Shown: positions 7,861 to 16,584 of the stretch, piece after piece
How the letters are laid out: each line of letters starts with the position of its first letter
Position numbering within the stretch: the stretch's first letter is position 1
Source of the DNA: Streptomyces sp. NBC_00464
GTDB lineage: Bacteria; Actinomycetota; Actinomycetes; Streptomycetales; Streptomycetaceae
Assembly: GCF_036013915.1 (NCBI RefSeq)
Contig: NZ_CP107899.1
Location: 4,712,001-4,776,000, forward strand
DNA length: 64,000 nt
Reading direction: 5' to 3'
Program-made: the position numbers and the translations under genes
Notes under the pieces: generated by a model
The model's input: the letters and a program-made list of their open reading frames with translations, nothing else
Database searches by the model: none
What the model was told of the DNA's origin: nothing

Positions 7861-10389
7861 CTACTCCGTCTTGATCGCCGTCAGCATGTTCAGCTTCGCG
7901 GCGTTGCGGGCCGGCCACAGGGCGGCCAGCACCCCCACCAGACCGGCCAGGAGCAGGAAGAGCGCGATCCGGCCCCACGGCACGACCAGGACGTACTGCG
8001 GGATCTCCGCCGCCACCGTCTGACCGATCGCCCAGCCGAGGAACATGCCGAGCCCGATGCCGACCACCGCGCCGAAGAGCGAGATGACGACGGCCTCCAG
8101 CCGGATCATGCGCTTGACCTTGCGCCGGTCCAGGCCGATGGCCCGCAGCATGCCGATCTCCTGCTGCCGCTCGAACACCGACATGGCCAGGGTGTTGACG
8201 ACCCCGAGCACCGCGATGATCAGCGCCATGGCCAACAGCCCGTACATGATGTTCATCGCGAGGTTGATGCCGCCGCCGAACATGTCACGGATGTCCTTGC
8301 GGTCCATGATGCTCATGCCGGGGTTGTCGCCCAGGGCGTCGACCAGCGCCTGCTCGTGGGCCGCGCTCGCGCCGCCGTCCGTCTTCACCCAGATCTCGCG
8401 GATGTCCGCACGGCCCTGGTGCGGGGCCACGACGTCACGGGGGATCAGGACCGGCGAGAGGAACTCGTTGTCCTTGTAGAGGGCGCCGACCTTCAGGTTG
8501 CCCTTCTTGTCGTCCTCGTACGTGACCGGGACGGTGTCCCCGGTCTTCCAGCCGTTCGACTTCGCGGTCTTGTCCGAGACGGCGATCTCGCCCTTGCCCA
8601 GGGAGTCCAGGGAGCCCGCGACGGTGTCGACGGTGAGGACCTTCTGCACATCGCCGGGGGTGACACCGGAGGCCGAGAGCGAGGTGTCGCCGATGTCCAG
8701 CCAGACGGCCTGCTGGGGCGAGAGGGCGGTGACGCCGGCGGCCTTCTCCAGGGCGGTGAGCGCCGACTCGTCGAGTGCGTCGCCGCTGGCCATCGAGACC
8801 ATGTAGTCGGCCTTGATGTTGTCCGTCGTCATCTTGTCGACCGCCTGGCCGAGGGTGACGCCGAGCACCGAGATTCCGGTGACGAGGGTGAGCCCGATCG
8901 CCAGTGCGGACGCGGTGGCTCCGGTACGCCGCGGGTTGCGGACCGCGTTCTGCGCGGCCAGCTTGCCGGAGACCCCGAACAGCCGCAGCAGCAGCGGGCG
9001 CACCAGGGCGATCACGGGGCGGGAGAGCAGCGGGATCAGGATGATGACGCCGATCAGGGCCAGGAAGGCGCCGCCCGCGAGGAGAAGCTGACCGTTCGAC
9101 CCGGCCTTCGCCGCGCCTGCCACGACAACCGCGCCGCCGAGCAGGGTGATGACGCCGCCGATCGAGTTGCGCAGCACGAGGGACTTCACCGTGGCCACCG
9201 CGTACTGGCTGTTCATCGCAGCGACCGGCGGGATCTTCGCGGCCCGGCGGGCGGGCAGCCAGGCGGCCAGCACGGTGATCAGGACGCCGACGCCGAAGGC
9301 GGCGACGACGGTGAGCGGCGCGATCACCAGCGGTCCGGCCGGGATCTTTCCGCCGATCAGGCTCATCGCGGAGCGCAGTCCGGTGGCGAGGCCGAGGCCC
9401 AGGGCGAAGCCGACGACGGACGCGATCAGGCCGACCACGGCCGCTTCGATCAGCACCGAGCGCTTGACCTGGCGGCGCGAGGCGCCGACGGCGCGCAGCA
9501 GTGCCAGCTCCTTGGTGCGCTGGGCGACCAGCATGGTGAAGGTGTTGGCGATCAGGAAGATGCCGACGAAGAGGGCGATGCCCGCGAAGGAGAGCAGCAG
9601 CTTGTTGAGGCTGCTCAGGGCGGTCTCGGTCTGGTCGGCCTGCTCGTCCGCGCGCGCCTTGCCGGTCTTGGCCTCGGCGTCCTTGGGCAGCAGCGGCTCG
9701 ACGGCGGTCAGTACCTGCTGGTCGGAGGTGCCGGGGGCGGCGGTGACGGTGACGTCCCTGAACTCGCCCGGCCGCAGGAACAGCTTCTGGGCGACGGGGG
9801 TGTCGAACAGGACCAGGCTGCCGCCGGCGTTGACGGCGCCGTCCTCGGTGGTGAAGACCCCGGACAGGGTGTACTCCTTCACCGGCCCGTTGGTCGCGAC
9901 CCGTACCTTGTCGCCGACCTCGTACTCACCCTTCTTCGCGGTGTCCTCGTCCAGGGCGACCCCGCCTGCCGCGGTCGGTCCGGAGCCGTCGGTGAAGGTG
10001 TACTGCGCGTCCTTGCCGTCCTTGCCGGGGGCGAAGTTGGAGCCGGTGTTGGACCAGCCGTTGCCGATGAGCTTGCCGTCGGGGTCCGCGACCCCGGCGA
10101 AGCCGTCGACCCGGCCGGTGGCGGAGGCCACGCCGTCCAGGGCCTGGATCCTCTTCAGGGTGGCGGCGTCGATGGCGGCGGACTTCTCGTCGCGCTGGTC
10201 GGCATGGGTGGTGACGGCGACGGCGATGTCGTCGTAGCTCTTCGCCGACTGGTTGCGGAAGGCGTTGCCGAGGGTGTCGGTGAAGACCAGGGTGCCGGAG
10301 ACGAAGGCCACGCCGAGCATCACGGCGAGGACGGTCATCAGCAGCCTGGCCTTGTGCGAGAGCACATTGCGCAGGGCGGTACGGAACAT
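7861..10389 (-). CDS. ABC transporter permease, FtsX/MacB type
   Basis: This 842-residue membrane protein has an N-terminal transmembrane helix (LLMTVLAVMLGVAFVSGTLVF), a large extracellular MacB-like periplasmic core domain, a central three-helix FtsX block at about residues 265-400, a second extracellular domain, and a C-terminal three-helix FtsX block. The duplicated 'MacB core plus FtsX' layout is typical of actinobacterial lipoprotein-release or antibiotic/peptide exporters. It is encoded with its ATPase (54 nt upstream in the same direction). The substrate is unknown. In Streptomyces this pair lies next to cfa/ndh, as here. Confidence 0.92.
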   Translation of the reverse strand: MFRTALRNVLSHKARLLMTVLAVMLGVAFVSGTLVFTDTLGNAFRNQSAKSYDDIAVAVTTHADQRDEKSAAIDAATLKRIQALDGVASATGRVDGFAGVADPDGKLIGNGWSNTGSNFAPGKDGKDAQYTFTDGSGPTAAGGVALDEDTAKKGEYEVGDKVRVATNGPVKEYTLSGVFTTEDGAVNAGGSLVLFDTPVAQKLFLRPGEFRDVTVTAAPGTSDQQVLTAVEPLLPKDAEAKTGKARADEQADQTETALSSLNKLLLSFAGIALFVGIFLIANTFTMLVAQRTKELALLRAVGASRRQVKRSVLIEAAVVGLIASVVGFALGLGLATGLRSAMSLIGGKIPAGPLVIAPLTVVAAFGVGVLITVLAAWLPARRAAKIPPVAAMNSQYAVATVKSLVLRNSIGGVITLLGGAVVVAGAAKAGSNGQLLLAGGAFLALIGVIILIPLLSRPVIALVRPLLLRLFGVSGKLAAQNAVRNPRRTGATASALAIGLTLVTGISVLGVTLGQAVDKMTTDNIKADYMVSMASGDALDESALTALEKAAGVTALSPQQAVWLDIGDTSLSASGVTPGDVQKVLTVDTVAGSLDSLGKGEIAVSDKTAKSNGWKTGDTVPVTYEDDKKGNLKVGALYKDNEFLSPVLIPRDVVAPHQGRADIREIWVKTDGGASAAHEQALVDALGDNPGMSIMDRKDIRDMFGGGINLAMNIMYGLLAMALIIAVLGVVNTLAMSVFERQQEIGMLRAIGLDRRKVKRMIRLEAVVISLFGAVVGIGLGMFLGWAIGQTVAAEIPQYVLVVPWGRIALFLLLAGLVGVLAALWPARNAAKLNMLTAIKTE

Positions 10390-10443
10390 GTCAGTCAGTC
10401 CTGGGGGAGGGGGCCGGAAGGGGGCGCGGGAGGGAGCCCGGGC

Positions 10444-11214
10444 TCAGCTGGTGCGGCCCTTGGCGTCGAACGCCTTCATCCGGTCCAGCACCCCGTCCGC
10501 GGTGGGGTGCGTCATCTGGTCGACGATCGCCCCGTCCGCCAGGAAGATCACCCGGTCCGCATAGGAGGCGGCGGCCGGGTCGTGGGTCACCATCACCACG
10601 GTCTGGCCCAGTTCGCGCACCGAGTTGCGCAGGAAGCCGAGGACCTCGGCGCCGGAGCGCGAGTCCAGGTTTCCGGTGGGCTCGTCGCCGAAGATGATCT
10701 CGGGCTGCGAGGCCAGGGCGCGGGCGACGGCGACGCGCTGCTGCTGGCCGCCGGAGAGTTCGGTGGGCCGGTGCTTCAGCCGGTCGGCGAGGCCGACCAT
10801 GTCGATGACCTTGCGCAGCCAGTCCTGGTCGGGCTTGCGGCCCGCGATGTCCATCGGCAGCGTGATGTTCTCCAGCGCGGTCAGCGTCGGCAGGAGGTTG
10901 AACGCCTGGAAGATGAAACCGATCTTGTCCCGGCGCAGCTGGGTGAGCTGCTTGTCCTTGAGGGACCCCAGCTCCGTCTCGCCGATGCGTACCGAACCGC
11001 TGCTGAAGCTGTCGAGGCCGGCCACGCAGTGCATCAGGGTGGACTTGCCGGATCCCGACGGGCCCATGATCGCGGTGAACTCGCCCTGCGGGAAGTCCAC
11101 GGTGACCCGGTCCAGGGCGGTCACCTTGGTCTCGCCCTCTCCGTAGACCTTGGAGAGTTCCGTGGCGCGGGCGGCCACCGCGGTGGCGCGGTGAGCGGTG
11201 GACATGGTGGTCAC
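10444..11214 (-). CDS. ABC transporter ATP-binding protein, MacB/LolD type
   Basis: This 256-residue ATPase has Walker A GPSGSGKST, the signature LSGGQQQRVAVARAL, Walker B IIFGDEPTGNLD and the H-loop VVMVTHD. The GDEPTGNLDSRSG segment is characteristic of the MacB/LolD/FtsE subclass, which couples to FtsX-type permeases. GTG 11214 follows a GGAG; an in-frame ATG three codons later is a possible alternative. It forms a two-gene operon with the downstream permease. The gap 11215-11431 carries only an imperfect GC hairpin near 11253-11277. Confidence 0.93.
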   Translation of the reverse strand: MTTMSTAHRATAVAARATELSKVYGEGETKVTALDRVTVDFPQGEFTAIMGPSGSGKSTLMHCVAGLDSFSSGSVRIGETELGSLKDKQLTQLRRDKIGFIFQAFNLLPTLTALENITLPMDIAGRKPDQDWLRKVIDMVGLADRLKHRPTELSGGQQQRVAVARALASQPEIIFGDEPTGNLDSRSGAEVLGFLRNSVRELGQTVVMVTHDPAAASYADRVIFLADGAIVDQMTHPTADGVLDRMKAFDAKGRTS

Positions 11215-11431
11215 GGGAGACTCCAGGGTCGGGTTCGTACGGGACGGGCAGCCCGCCCGACGGCCCCGCCGGGCGGCGGAGGCCCGGGGCAGGGCACTGC
11301 TCCATCGTCTCCGCCGGCCGGCCGCAGGTCGTCACTCCCGGTGCCCGTTCCCGGGGCAGCCTTGAGTCGCATCGCGGGGGCCCGGTGTCCTCCTGCGGTA
11401 TGACATCGGCCCCGAGGGCCGTCCGCGCCTC

Positions 11432-12451
11432 CTACCGCGGCGGGGCCGTCGACCCGCGCGGGACCAGGCGGGCCGCCGCGTCCTCGAAGCACGCCGCCGC
11501 TCCGTCGGTGACCAGGGACAGCAGGGTGCGCGCGGCATGCCCCCCGTACGCGGGGATGTCGCGGCTCAGCGCGGTGAGCGGCGGCCGGACCACCCGGGAG
11601 AGCTGGGAGTCGTCCCAGGCGACGAGGGAGAGGTCGCCCGGCACGTCGAGCCCCATCTCCTGGGCGACCGAGAGACCGGCCACGGCCATGATGTCGTTGT
11701 CGTAGACGACGGCGGTGGGGCGCTGCGCGGAACTGATCAGCCGTCGGGTGGCATGCGCCCCGTCCTGCCCGGAGTAGTCCGTGTGGACGATGACCGGTTC
11801 ACCGAGGCCGAGTCCGGCGCAGATCTCGCGCTGGGCCCGGTCGCGCAGCTCCGTGTGGTTGAGGCCGGGCATTCCCGCGACCCGGGCGATGGACCGGTGG
11901 CCCAGCGCGGTCAGATACGTGAGGGTGTCCCGGAGCGCCGCGTGTTCGTCCGACCATACGGAGGGCAGGGGGCCGGCCGCCGAGGGGTGGCCGATGACCA
12001 CGGCCGGCAGGCCCATCCCGGCGACGCCGTCGATCCGGGGGTCGGGGCTGCGCAGGTCGGCGAGGAACACGCCGTCCACCCGGCCCTCGCCCCACCAGCG
12101 GCGGTAGACCTCCAGCTCCTGCGCCGGATCGGTGACGACCTGGAGGAGCAGGGCGCAGCCGCGCGGCGAGAGTTCGCTCTCGATCCCGCTGATCAGCTCC
12201 ATGAAGAACGGCTCCATGCCGAGCAGCCGGGCGGGCCGGCACAGGGCGAGACCGACCGCGTCGGCCCGGGCGCGGGTGAGGGCGCGGGCGGCGCTGTTGG
12301 GCTGCCAGCCGATCTCCTGCGCGATGGCCTTGATGGTGGCGCGGGTCGTGGGGGAGACGCCCGGCCGGTCGTTCAGCGCATAGGACACCGCGACCTTGGA
12401 GACCCCGGCGCGGCGCGCTATGTCGGCGATCGTGGGGCGGTGTCTGGGCAA
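11432..12451 (-). CDS. LacI-family transcriptional regulator of the mannoside locus
   Basis: This 339-residue protein has a LacI helix-turn-helix at the N-terminus (TIADIARRAGVSKVAVSYAL) with the hinge-like NDRPGVSPTTRATI, then a periplasmic-binding-protein-like sensor domain. The frame is open to 12814, but TTG 12451 gives the standard LacI N-terminus and length and follows AGCGAGG. It is transcribed divergently from the ABC/GH2 operon and most likely represses it until a sugar binds. A palindrome AACCGGTT (12465-12472) sits just upstream of its start and recurs in altered form in the target promoter, suggesting autoregulation. Confidence 0.9.
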   Translation of the reverse strand: MPRHRPTIADIARRAGVSKVAVSYALNDRPGVSPTTRATIKAIAQEIGWQPNSAARALTRARADAVGLALCRPARLLGMEPFFMELISGIESELSPRGCALLLQVVTDPAQELEVYRRWWGEGRVDGVFLADLRSPDPRIDGVAGMGLPAVVIGHPSAAGPLPSVWSDEHAALRDTLTYLTALGHRSIARVAGMPGLNHTELRDRAQREICAGLGLGEPVIVHTDYSGQDGAHATRRLISSAQRPTAVVYDNDIMAVAGLSVAQEMGLDVPGDLSLVAWDDSQLSRVVRPPLTALSRDIPAYGGHAARTLLSLVTDGAAACFEDAAARLVPRGSTAPPR

Positions 12452-12462
12452 TGCGACCTCGC

Positions 12463-12476
12463 TTAACCGGTTCGTA
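12463..12476 (+). promoter_or_regulatory. Putative LacI operator O1 (autoregulatory)
   Basis: TTAACCGGTTCGTA contains the perfect palindrome AACCGGTT with the central CG typical of LacI-family operators. It lies about 12 nt upstream of the regulator's start codon. The same TTA(A/C)CCGGTTC core occurs at 12622. Confidence 0.5.
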
Positions 12477-12565
12477 CTACATGAAACAACATGGTCTTCA
12501 GCTCTCGCGTGCGCGGCTTCTCTCTCGGAAGGATGATCGCCCAACTGCCCATGAAAATAAAGGAA

Positions 12566-12579
12566 TGGGAGCGCTCCCG
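12566..12579 (+). promoter_or_regulatory. CebR-like 14-bp palindrome upstream of the -35 box
   Basis: TGGGAGCGCTCCCG matches the Streptomyces CebR operator TGGGAGCGCTCCCA at 13 of 14 positions; the core GGGAGCGCTCCC is a perfect 12-bp palindrome. It lies 5 nt upstream of the TTGACA of the promoter of the solute-binding-protein gene. It could bind the adjacent LacI protein or a global CebR-type sugar regulator. Confidence 0.6.
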
Positions 12580-12584
12580 CTCTC

Positions 12585-12613
12585 TTGACATGCTCTCGCG
12601 GCGGCCTTAGCTT
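12585..12613 (+). promoter_or_regulatory. Vegetative-type promoter of the ABC/GH2 operon
   Basis: TTGACA (12585-12590) and TAGCTT (12608-12613) are separated by exactly 17 nt and fit the Streptomyces major sigma factor consensus. Transcription should begin near 12620, directly over the second operator, leaving a leader of about 55 nt with ribosome site GAAGGAGG. Confidence 0.7.
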
Positions 12614-12621
12614 CACGGCAC

Positions 12622-12637
12622 TTACCCGGTTCAGTAA
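12622..12637 (+). promoter_or_regulatory. Putative LacI operator O2 over the start site
   Basis: TTACCCGGTTCAGTAA has TTAC/GTAA inverted ends and shares TTA(A/C)CCGGTTC with O1 at 12463. It covers the predicted transcription start, where a bound repressor would block initiation. Confidence 0.5.
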
Positions 12638-12674
12638 CTCCGCTCGGCAAGGACGGCGGGGAGAAGGAGGGACG

Positions 12675-14411
12675 ATGGGCACGGGATTCCGGGGACGGAC
12701 CGCGGCCACGCTCGCCGTGATCGCACTCGCCGCCACCGCGTGCACGGGGGGCGGCTCCTCGGCGGGCGGCTCGGGCGGATCGGGCGGCGGGGGCGGCGGT
12801 GCGCTTCCGCGCAACGAGACGCTCTACACCACCGGTACGCAATGGGGGCCACCGGCCAACTACAACCCGCTGCACAACTGGGACCACGCGACCGGCACCA
12901 AGGGGCTGGTCTACGAGACGCTGTTCCACTTCGACCCCAACGCGGGCAAGCTGACGCCCTGGCTGGCGGAGTCGGGCAGCTGGACCGGCGCCAAGACGTA
13001 CGAGATGAAGCTCCGTCCGGGCATCACCTGGTCGGACGGCAAGCCGCTGACCGCCAAGGACGTCGCGTACTCCTACGGGATCGGCAAGATCGAGGCCTCG
13101 TCCTTCCACACCCTGTGGAGCTGGCTGTCGGACGCCAAGGCGGTGGACGCCACGACGGTCCGCTTCACCTTCAAGGAGGCCCGCTACCAGGAGTGGGACT
13201 TCACCCTCTACGGACAGCCGATCGTCCCGGAGCACATCTGGAGCAAGCGCGCCGAGAAGGAGATCCTCGACGGCGTCAACGACAAGCCGGTCGGCACCGG
13301 CGCGTACACGCTCAAGAGCCACTCCCAGGACCGGGTCGTCTGGCAGCGCCGCGACGACTGGTGGGGCGTCAAGGCGCTCGACATGAAGCCCGCGCCCCGT
13401 TACATCGTCGACGTCTCCAACCCGAGCAACGAGGTCGTCATCGGTCAGCTGGGCCAGGGCCAGCTGGACCTCAGCAACAACTTCCTGCCCGGCGCCTCCT
13501 CGCTGATCAAGAGCAAGAAGGTCGTCTCGTACTACGACAAGCCGCCCTACATGCTCTCCGCCAACACGGCCTGGCTGGTGCCCAACACCACGAAGAAGCC
13601 GATGAACGACGCGGCCTTCCGCAGGGCGCTCGCCGCCTCGGTCGACACCGGGAAGATCGTCAAGGGTGTGTACGGGGAACTGGTCAAGCCCGCCAACCCG
13701 ACCGGTCTGCTTCCGCAGTGGGACAAGTTCGTCGATCAGGACCTGGTCTCCCGTGAGGGCTTCTCCTTCGACACCGACAAGGCCAAGCAGATCCTCGCGG
13801 ACGCCGGGTACAAGGACACCGACGGCGACGGCCTGGTGGAGAACAAGGACGGCTCGAAGCTCAGTCTGAAGCTGGCCGTGCCCACCGGCTGGACCGACTG
13901 GATGGAGGCCGCCAAGGTCATCGCCTCGTCGGCCAAGGACGCGGGTATCAGCATCACCACCGAGTTCCCCGACGCGAACGCGCTCAACGAGACGCGCGGC
14001 AAGGGCAACTTCGACCTCGTCGTCAACAACGAGCGCCAGCTGTCCAGCACCCCGTGGACGTACTACGAGTACATGTTCCAGCTGCCCGTCCAGAAGCAGC
14101 AGAACACGGTCAACTTCGGCCGGTACGAGAACCCCGAGGCATGGAAGCTCGTCCAGGAACTCGGCGCGGTGAAGACCGATGACGTCGAGGGCATGAAGAA
14201 GGTCATCTCCAGGATCCAGGCGATCCAGCTCAAGGAGATGCCGGTCATTCCGCTCTGGTACAACGGCCTCTGGGCCCAGTCCACCACCGGAAACTGGACG
14301 AACTGGCCGTCGGATGCCGCGGGTGCGCCCAAGTACGCGCCGGCGCTGTGGCGCAACTGGCTGGAGATGGGCGGCTTCGAAGCCCTCACCCAGCTCAAGC
14401 CCGCCAAGTGA
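12675..14411 (+). CDS. ABC transporter substrate-binding lipoprotein (SBP family 5)
   Basis: This 578-residue lipoprotein has a basic N-terminus, hydrophobic stretch and lipobox ending ATAC, then a Gly/Ser linker. The mature part shows the family 5 (oligopeptide/nickel type) core, including LRPGITWSDGKPLTAKDVAYSY. Family 5 receptors bind peptides but in several bacteria bind oligosaccharides. Its operon ends in a beta-mannosidase and is controlled by a LacI regulator, so manno-oligosaccharides or mannosylated glycans are the likely ligand. ATG 12675 follows GAAGGAGG. The annotation as a peptide-binding protein would be misleading here. Confidence 0.9.
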   Translation: MGTGFRGRTAATLAVIALAATACTGGGSSAGGSGGSGGGGGGALPRNETLYTTGTQWGPPANYNPLHNWDHATGTKGLVYETLFHFDPNAGKLTPWLAESGSWTGAKTYEMKLRPGITWSDGKPLTAKDVAYSYGIGKIEASSFHTLWSWLSDAKAVDATTVRFTFKEARYQEWDFTLYGQPIVPEHIWSKRAEKEILDGVNDKPVGTGAYTLKSHSQDRVVWQRRDDWWGVKALDMKPAPRYIVDVSNPSNEVVIGQLGQGQLDLSNNFLPGASSLIKSKKVVSYYDKPPYMLSANTAWLVPNTTKKPMNDAAFRRALAASVDTGKIVKGVYGELVKPANPTGLLPQWDKFVDQDLVSREGFSFDTDKAKQILADAGYKDTDGDGLVENKDGSKLSLKLAVPTGWTDWMEAAKVIASSAKDAGISITTEFPDANALNETRGKGNFDLVVNNERQLSSTPWTYYEYMFQLPVQKQQNTVNFGRYENPEAWKLVQELGAVKTDDVEGMKKVISRIQAIQLKEMPVIPLWYNGLWAQSTTGNWTNWPSDAAGAPKYAPALWRNWLEMGGFEALTQLKPAK

Positions 14412-14416
14412 CACGC

Positions 14417-14544
14417 CCGTTCTGAGAGAGCGGCCGCCCCTGCGCCGGCCGTTCCGAGAGAGCGGCCGACCGTGCGCCGGCCGTTCCGAGAAGGCGGCCG
14501 GCCCAGCACCGGCCGTTCCGGGAGAGCGGCCGGCCCCGCGCCGG
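14417..14544 (+). repeat. Four contiguous 32-bp tandem repeats
   Basis: Units 14417-14448, 14449-14480, 14481-14512 and 14513-14544 are exactly 32 nt each and differ at only a few positions. Each begins CCGTTC(C/T)G(A/G)GA and contains CGGCCG; adjacent CGGCCG motifs can pair, so the transcript could form a series of short hairpins. The array lies between the stop of the solute-binding-protein gene and the start of the first permease, a position where mRNA structures often lower downstream expression or protect upstream mRNA. Confidence 0.85.
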
Positions 14545-14629
14545 TCGCTCTCGATTCCATGACCGCCCCGCCGCGCGTGTGCCGCCCTGACCGCCGCCTG
14601 CACGGCGGGGCTCTCTCCGGGGAGCTCCC

Positions 14630-15625
14630 TTGCGCCGCTACTTCGCCCGCAAACTTCTGATCTACGCACTGACCTTCGTCGTCGCCGTCACCGTCAACTG
14701 GATGATCCCGCGCTTCATGCCCGGCGACCCCGTCGCCGCCATGGTGGCCAGGGCCCGGGTCTCGCAGCCCGAGGCCGTCGAGGCCATGCGCGCCTACTAC
14801 AACAACCTCTTCGGCTTCGACGAGCCCGTCTGGCAGCAGTACCTGCACTTCTGGAGCGCCCTGCTGCAGGGCGACTTCGGGCTGTCCATCTGGGTCTTCC
14901 CCAAGCCCGTCGCCGACGTTCTGCTCGACGCACTCCCGTACACGCTCGGGCTGATGATCCCGTCCGTCCTGCTCAGCTGGTTCGTCGGCAACTGGGCCGG
15001 GGCGCTGGCCGCCCGCCGCAAGGTGCTCGACAACACCGTGCTGCCCGCCGGGTATCTGCTGACCGCGATGCCGTACATGTGGATCGCCGTCATCCTCGCC
15101 TGGGCGCTCGGCTCCAAGGCGGGCTGGTTCCCGATCTCCGGCGGTTACAGCCTCGACATCCAGCCGAACTGGTCCACTGACTTCGCCTTGGACCTGCTCC
15201 AGCACTGGGTGCTGCCGTTCCTCTCGCTGTTCCTGGTCGCGCTCGGCGGCTGGGCGATCGGCATGCGCAACATGATCATTTACGAGCTGGAGTCCGACTA
15301 CTCCTCGTATCTCTCGGCCCTCGGCGCACCGCAGCGGCTCATCCGCCGCTACGCCTTCCGCAACGCCGTCCTGCCCCAGATCACCGGACTCGCCCTCCAG
15401 CTGGGCGTCCTGGTGGCCGGAGCCCTCGTCACCGAGATCGTCTTCGCCTATCCGGGGCTCGGCTCACTGATCCTGGCCGCGATCCAGAACCAGGACTTCT
15501 TCCTGCTCCAGGGCGCGTTCCTGTTCATCGTCATCGGCGTACTGATCGCCAACTTCCTCATCGACATCGTGTACGTCGTCGTCGACCCCCGGACCCGTAC
15601 CGGCATGGCAGGAGGCCAGTCATGA
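14630..15625 (+). CDS. ABC transporter permease, DppB/OppB type
   Basis: This 331-residue inner-membrane protein has an N-terminal transmembrane helix (LIYALTFVVAVTVNWMIPRF) followed by the DppB-type domain with about five further helices and the EAA-like cytoplasmic motif (LSALGAPQRLIRRYAFRNAVLPQ). It pairs with the DppC-type permease downstream. The start is TTG 14630 after GGGGAG. An internal start is not needed. It overlaps the next gene by 4 nt (ATGA). Substrate is inferred from the operon to be an oligosaccharide. Confidence 0.92.
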   Translation: MRRYFARKLLIYALTFVVAVTVNWMIPRFMPGDPVAAMVARARVSQPEAVEAMRAYYNNLFGFDEPVWQQYLHFWSALLQGDFGLSIWVFPKPVADVLLDALPYTLGLMIPSVLLSWFVGNWAGALAARRKVLDNTVLPAGYLLTAMPYMWIAVILAWALGSKAGWFPISGGYSLDIQPNWSTDFALDLLQHWVLPFLSLFLVALGGWAIGMRNMIIYELESDYSSYLSALGAPQRLIRRYAFRNAVLPQITGLALQLGVLVAGALVTEIVFAYPGLGSLILAAIQNQDFFLLQGAFLFIVIGVLIANFLIDIVYVVVDPRTRTGMAGGQS

Positions 15626-16536
15626 GCACCGTGCCCGAACCGGCCACCGACACCGGCCCCGCAGCGGGGCCCGCGGCCGCCGCGGCCACACCCGGCCGCG
15701 AGACGCTCCACTACGCGGTGCGCAACCCCAAGCTCATCATCGGGTTCACCGTCGTCGTGCTGCTCCTGCTCGTCGGCGTCTTCGGCCCGCCGCTGCTCGA
15801 CAACGCCGACCCCAACGAATACGTGGGCCCGCAGGCGTCGCCGCCCGACGGCACGTACTGGATGGGCACCACCACCTTCGGCCAGGACGTGTACGCCCAG
15901 TTCGTGCACGGGCTGCGTGCCACCTTCCTGGTCGGCGTCGTCGGCGGGGCCATCGCCGCCGTCATCGCCATGCTCGTCGGCTTCCTGGCCGGCTACCGGG
16001 GCGGAGCGGTCGACGAGATCCTCAACATGCTCACCAACGTGGTCCTGGTGCTGCCCGCCCTCGCCGTGCTGCTGATCATCAACGCCTACCTCGGGGTCCG
16101 GTCGGTTGCCGTGCAGGGCCTGTTCATCGGGCTCACCTCCTGGCCCTGGGCGGCGCGCGCGATCCGCGCGCAGACGTTCTCGCTGCGCACCCGGGAGTTC
16201 GTGGACCTGGCCCGGCTCAGCGGCAGCGGCACCTGGCGGATCGTCTTCCGCGAGATCGCGCCCAACATGAGCTCGTACCTGTTCATGATGTTCATCCTGC
16301 TCTTCGGCGGATCCGTGCTGATCGCCTCCTCGCTCGACTTCATCGGGCTCGGCCCCACCGAGGGCGTCTCGCTCGGGATGATGCTGCAGAGCGCCCAGCA
16401 GTGGAGCGCGCTCCAACTCGGCATGTGGTGGTGGTTCGTCCCGCCGGGCGCCGGGATCACCGCGATCGTCGGCGCGCTCTACGTCGCCAACGTCGGCCTC
16501 GACGAGGTCTTCAACCCGAAGCTCCGGGAGGCCTGA
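15622..16536 (+). CDS. ABC transporter permease, DppC/OppC type
   Basis: This 304-residue permease has an Ala/Pro-rich cytoplasmic N-terminus, a first transmembrane helix near residues 40-60, the conserved YWMGTTTFGQDVYAQFVHGLR segment in the first extracytoplasmic stretch, and the EAA-type coupling loop LSGSGTWRIVFREIAPN. It forms the membrane channel with the DppB-type partner. The ATGA overlap with the upstream gene indicates translational coupling. Confidence 0.92.
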   Translation: MSTVPEPATDTGPAAGPAAAAATPGRETLHYAVRNPKLIIGFTVVVLLLLVGVFGPPLLDNADPNEYVGPQASPPDGTYWMGTTTFGQDVYAQFVHGLRATFLVGVVGGAIAAVIAMLVGFLAGYRGGAVDEILNMLTNVVLVLPALAVLLIINAYLGVRSVAVQGLFIGLTSWPWAARAIRAQTFSLRTREFVDLARLSGSGTWRIVFREIAPNMSSYLFMMFILLFGGSVLIASSLDFIGLGPTEGVSLGMMLQSAQQWSALQLGMWWWFVPPGAGITAIVGALYVANVGLDEVFNPKLREA

Positions 16537-16539
16537 GAC

Positions 16540-16584
16540 ATGACTTCCACCGTGACCGATCCCGGAGAGGCCCTGAGCACATGA
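16540..16584 (+). other. 14-codon mini-ORF coupled to the ATPase start
   Basis: ATG 16540 opens a short frame encoding MTSTVTDPGEALST whose TGA (16582-16584) overlaps the ATG of the ATPase gene (16581-16583). Its first 21 nt match the first 21 nt of the ATPase gene at 16 positions, including an identical run ACCGTGACCGA. It looks like a duplicated start region. It may be a translated leader or just relic sequence; no function is claimed. Confidence 0.4.

Noticed and set aside
7846..11403. 1185-codon open frame on the + strand
   Set aside because: It is antisense to the ABC permease and ATPase genes, which have clear motifs. The translated product is a low-complexity Asp/Arg/Gln/Gly-rich shadow caused by high GC.
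14417..14544. CRISPR array
   Set aside because: The 32-bp repeats are contiguous, with no spacers, and no cas genes are near.
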